Source of the DNA: Clostridia bacterium
Lineage (GTDB): Bacteria; Bacillota; Clostridia; Christensenellales; Aristaeellaceae
Reading direction: 5' to 3'
NCBI GenBank assembly: GCA_017521565.1
Contig: JAFXCE010000144.1
Span: 1-64,000, forward strand
DNA: 64,000 nucleotides
Shown piece by piece: positions 63,046 to 64,000 of the stretch; within the stretch, counting starts at the first letter, position 1; every line of letters begins with the position of its first letter. The position numbers were made by a program, and so were the translations under genes. The notes beneath the pieces were generated by a model. That model saw nothing but the letters and a program-made list of their open reading frames with translations, had not been told where the DNA came from and did not search any database.

Positions 63046-63894
63046 TTATTCCTTGCAGACAAACGCAACGCCATAGGCATTCGGGCCGATATGTGTACTC
63101 AGCGTCGGGCCAAGGGCGGTGAGCAGCTGCTCGTCAACGGTCAGTTCGTATTCACGCAGCTTCTTGATCAGAGCTGCGCAGTTGTCCTCACAATATGAGT
63201 ACAGCGGAACGATGGGGAAGTGCGTGTCAATCTTGTATTTAAGCACCAGTTTGAGGATGGCATCGATCGCGCGGTGACGGCCGATTGCCTTTCCGCATAC
63301 ATCGACATGGCCTTCGGTTTCAGGCGTGATGCGGACAATGGGCTTGAGCTGCGCCAGCGAGCCGATGCTCGCAGCGGCTTTGGAGATGCGTCCGCTGCGG
63401 GCAAGATTATCCAGCGTATCCAGACTGGCATACAGGCGGATACGGCTGCGCAGTTGCTCCAGTTCGCGCGCGATTTCCTGCACGCAAAGCTTGCCTTCAT
63501 CGCGAAGACGACAGGCGTGCAGAACAAGCAGCTTCTGTGCAGCTGAACCGGAGAGTGTATCGACAATGTGAACCTTTCCGGTTTCCAGCATGGATGCGGC
63601 GATTGTCGCGCTCTGAAGCGTACCGGAAAGGGCAGAGGAAACGCCGATATAGAGGATGTCCTCGCCTGCTTCGGCTGCATGATTAAAGGCGGTCAGGAAG
63701 GCGTCGGGCGAGGGCTGGGAGGTCTTGCCGATTTCACCGGAGAGCAGGCGCTCCCAGAAAAGCTCGTCGGGCAGATCCAGACCGGCGGTAAAGGATTCGT
63801 CGCCGAACATCACCTGCATCGGTACGCGGTGAACCTGATGCGCGATCAGCTCCTCTTCGGAAAAATCGGCGGCGGAATCGGTAATGATGATCAT
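63046..63894 (-). CDS. DegV family fatty-acid-binding protein
   Basis: DegV fold: MIIITDSAADFSEEELIAHQVHRVPMQV at the N-terminus, TSQPSPDAF, the lipid-head-group loop SSALSGTLQSA, and DTLDNLARSGRISKAAASIGSLAQLKPI. DegV/FakB proteins hold fatty acids for the FakA kinase in phospholipid synthesis; no fakA is nearby. Start 63894 has AAAGGA nine bases upstream. 282 aa. Beyond it, 63895-64000 shows no feature. Confidence 0.93.
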   Translation of the reverse strand: MIIITDSAADFSEEELIAHQVHRVPMQVMFGDESFTAGLDLPDELFWERLLSGEIGKTSQPSPDAFLTAFNHAAEAGEDILYIGVSSALSGTLQSATIAASMLETGKVHIVDTLSGSAAQKLLVLHACRLRDEGKLCVQEIARELEQLRSRIRLYASLDTLDNLARSGRISKAAASIGSLAQLKPIVRITPETEGHVDVCGKAIGRHRAIDAILKLVLKYKIDTHFPIVPLYSYCEDNCAALIKKLREYELTVDEQLLTALGPTLSTHIGPNAYGVAFVCKE

Positions 63895-64000
63895 TTTCAG
63901 TATTCCTTTCATGGCCGACAAGCGTCGGCGGGTGCACGGTTGAATTCAAATAGAGGCGTTTGGCGCAGGGATAATATCGTTCAGTGTATCAGTGACGTCG

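Overview
The window reads as chromosome of an endospore-forming Bacillota (Clostridia-like) with fairly high GC. The reasons are SleB/YpeB spore-germination genes, a SpoIID-domain protein, a SpoVK-like AAA+ ATPase, a collagen-like exosporium-type protein, Gram-positive PurR and PyrR control systems, a PyrK/PyrD dihydroorotate dehydrogenase, and NusG-domain-II and Gx-transporter proteins typical of Clostridia. A gut Christensenellales/Oscillospirales-type bacterium is a guess only. I see no phage, integrase, transposase, CRISPR array or rRNA.

Layout. 1-1.9 kb: a collagen-like protein (cut by the window edge) divergent from a glycosyltransferase, with a shared palindrome that reads as a sigma-K-type -10 on both strands. 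2-10 kb: envelope and housekeeping genes (carboxypeptidase, RluB-type pseudouridine synthase, a large zinc-ribbon/TM/repeat protein, NusG-II protein, acyltransferase, Nfo, PanE-like). 10-19 kb: asparaginase, MurC, PurR with PurBoxes, Pth, Mfd and SRP RNA. 19-21 kb: patatin-like protein, DUF1801 protein, C_GCAxxG_C_C protein. 20.9-26.9 kb: a complete-looking pyrRBCFKD operon behind a PyrR attenuator; related multi-hairpin repeats bracket pyrF. 27-31.7 kb: apbE-tetR divergent from a secreted nitroreductase-like protein, then xpt and tRNA-Lys. 31.8-41.3 kb: a sugar-acid type catabolic island. It has a truncated dctQ plus dctM, manA, a full dctPQM TRAP transporter, a UxuB-like dehydrogenase, a FadR-type GntR regulator and a serine hydrolase; a TACTAGT palindrome lies before both manA and the dehydrogenase gene. 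41.4-47.4 kb: YitT-like protein, M24 peptidase, IspE, sleB-ypeB behind a sigma-G-like promoter, and a cysteine-rich protein. 47.5-57.4 kb: flippase, SpoVK-like ATPase, ABC-F, lipoprotein, probable 6S RNA, a second ApbE, and SpoIID with six SH3 domains. 57.5-64 kb: methyltransferase, nadD-yqeK-rsfS, NusG-II protein, Gx transporter, HTH-desulfoferrodoxin protein and DegV.

Most genes are ordinary core functions. The points most worth following are the repeats around pyrF, the degraded duplicate of the TRAP locus, the collagen/glycosyltransferase pair with mother-cell-type promoters, and the apbE-tetR/nitroreductase divergon. I found no clearly new multi-gene system. Start codons were chosen by ribosome-binding site and differ in many cases from the longest open frame.
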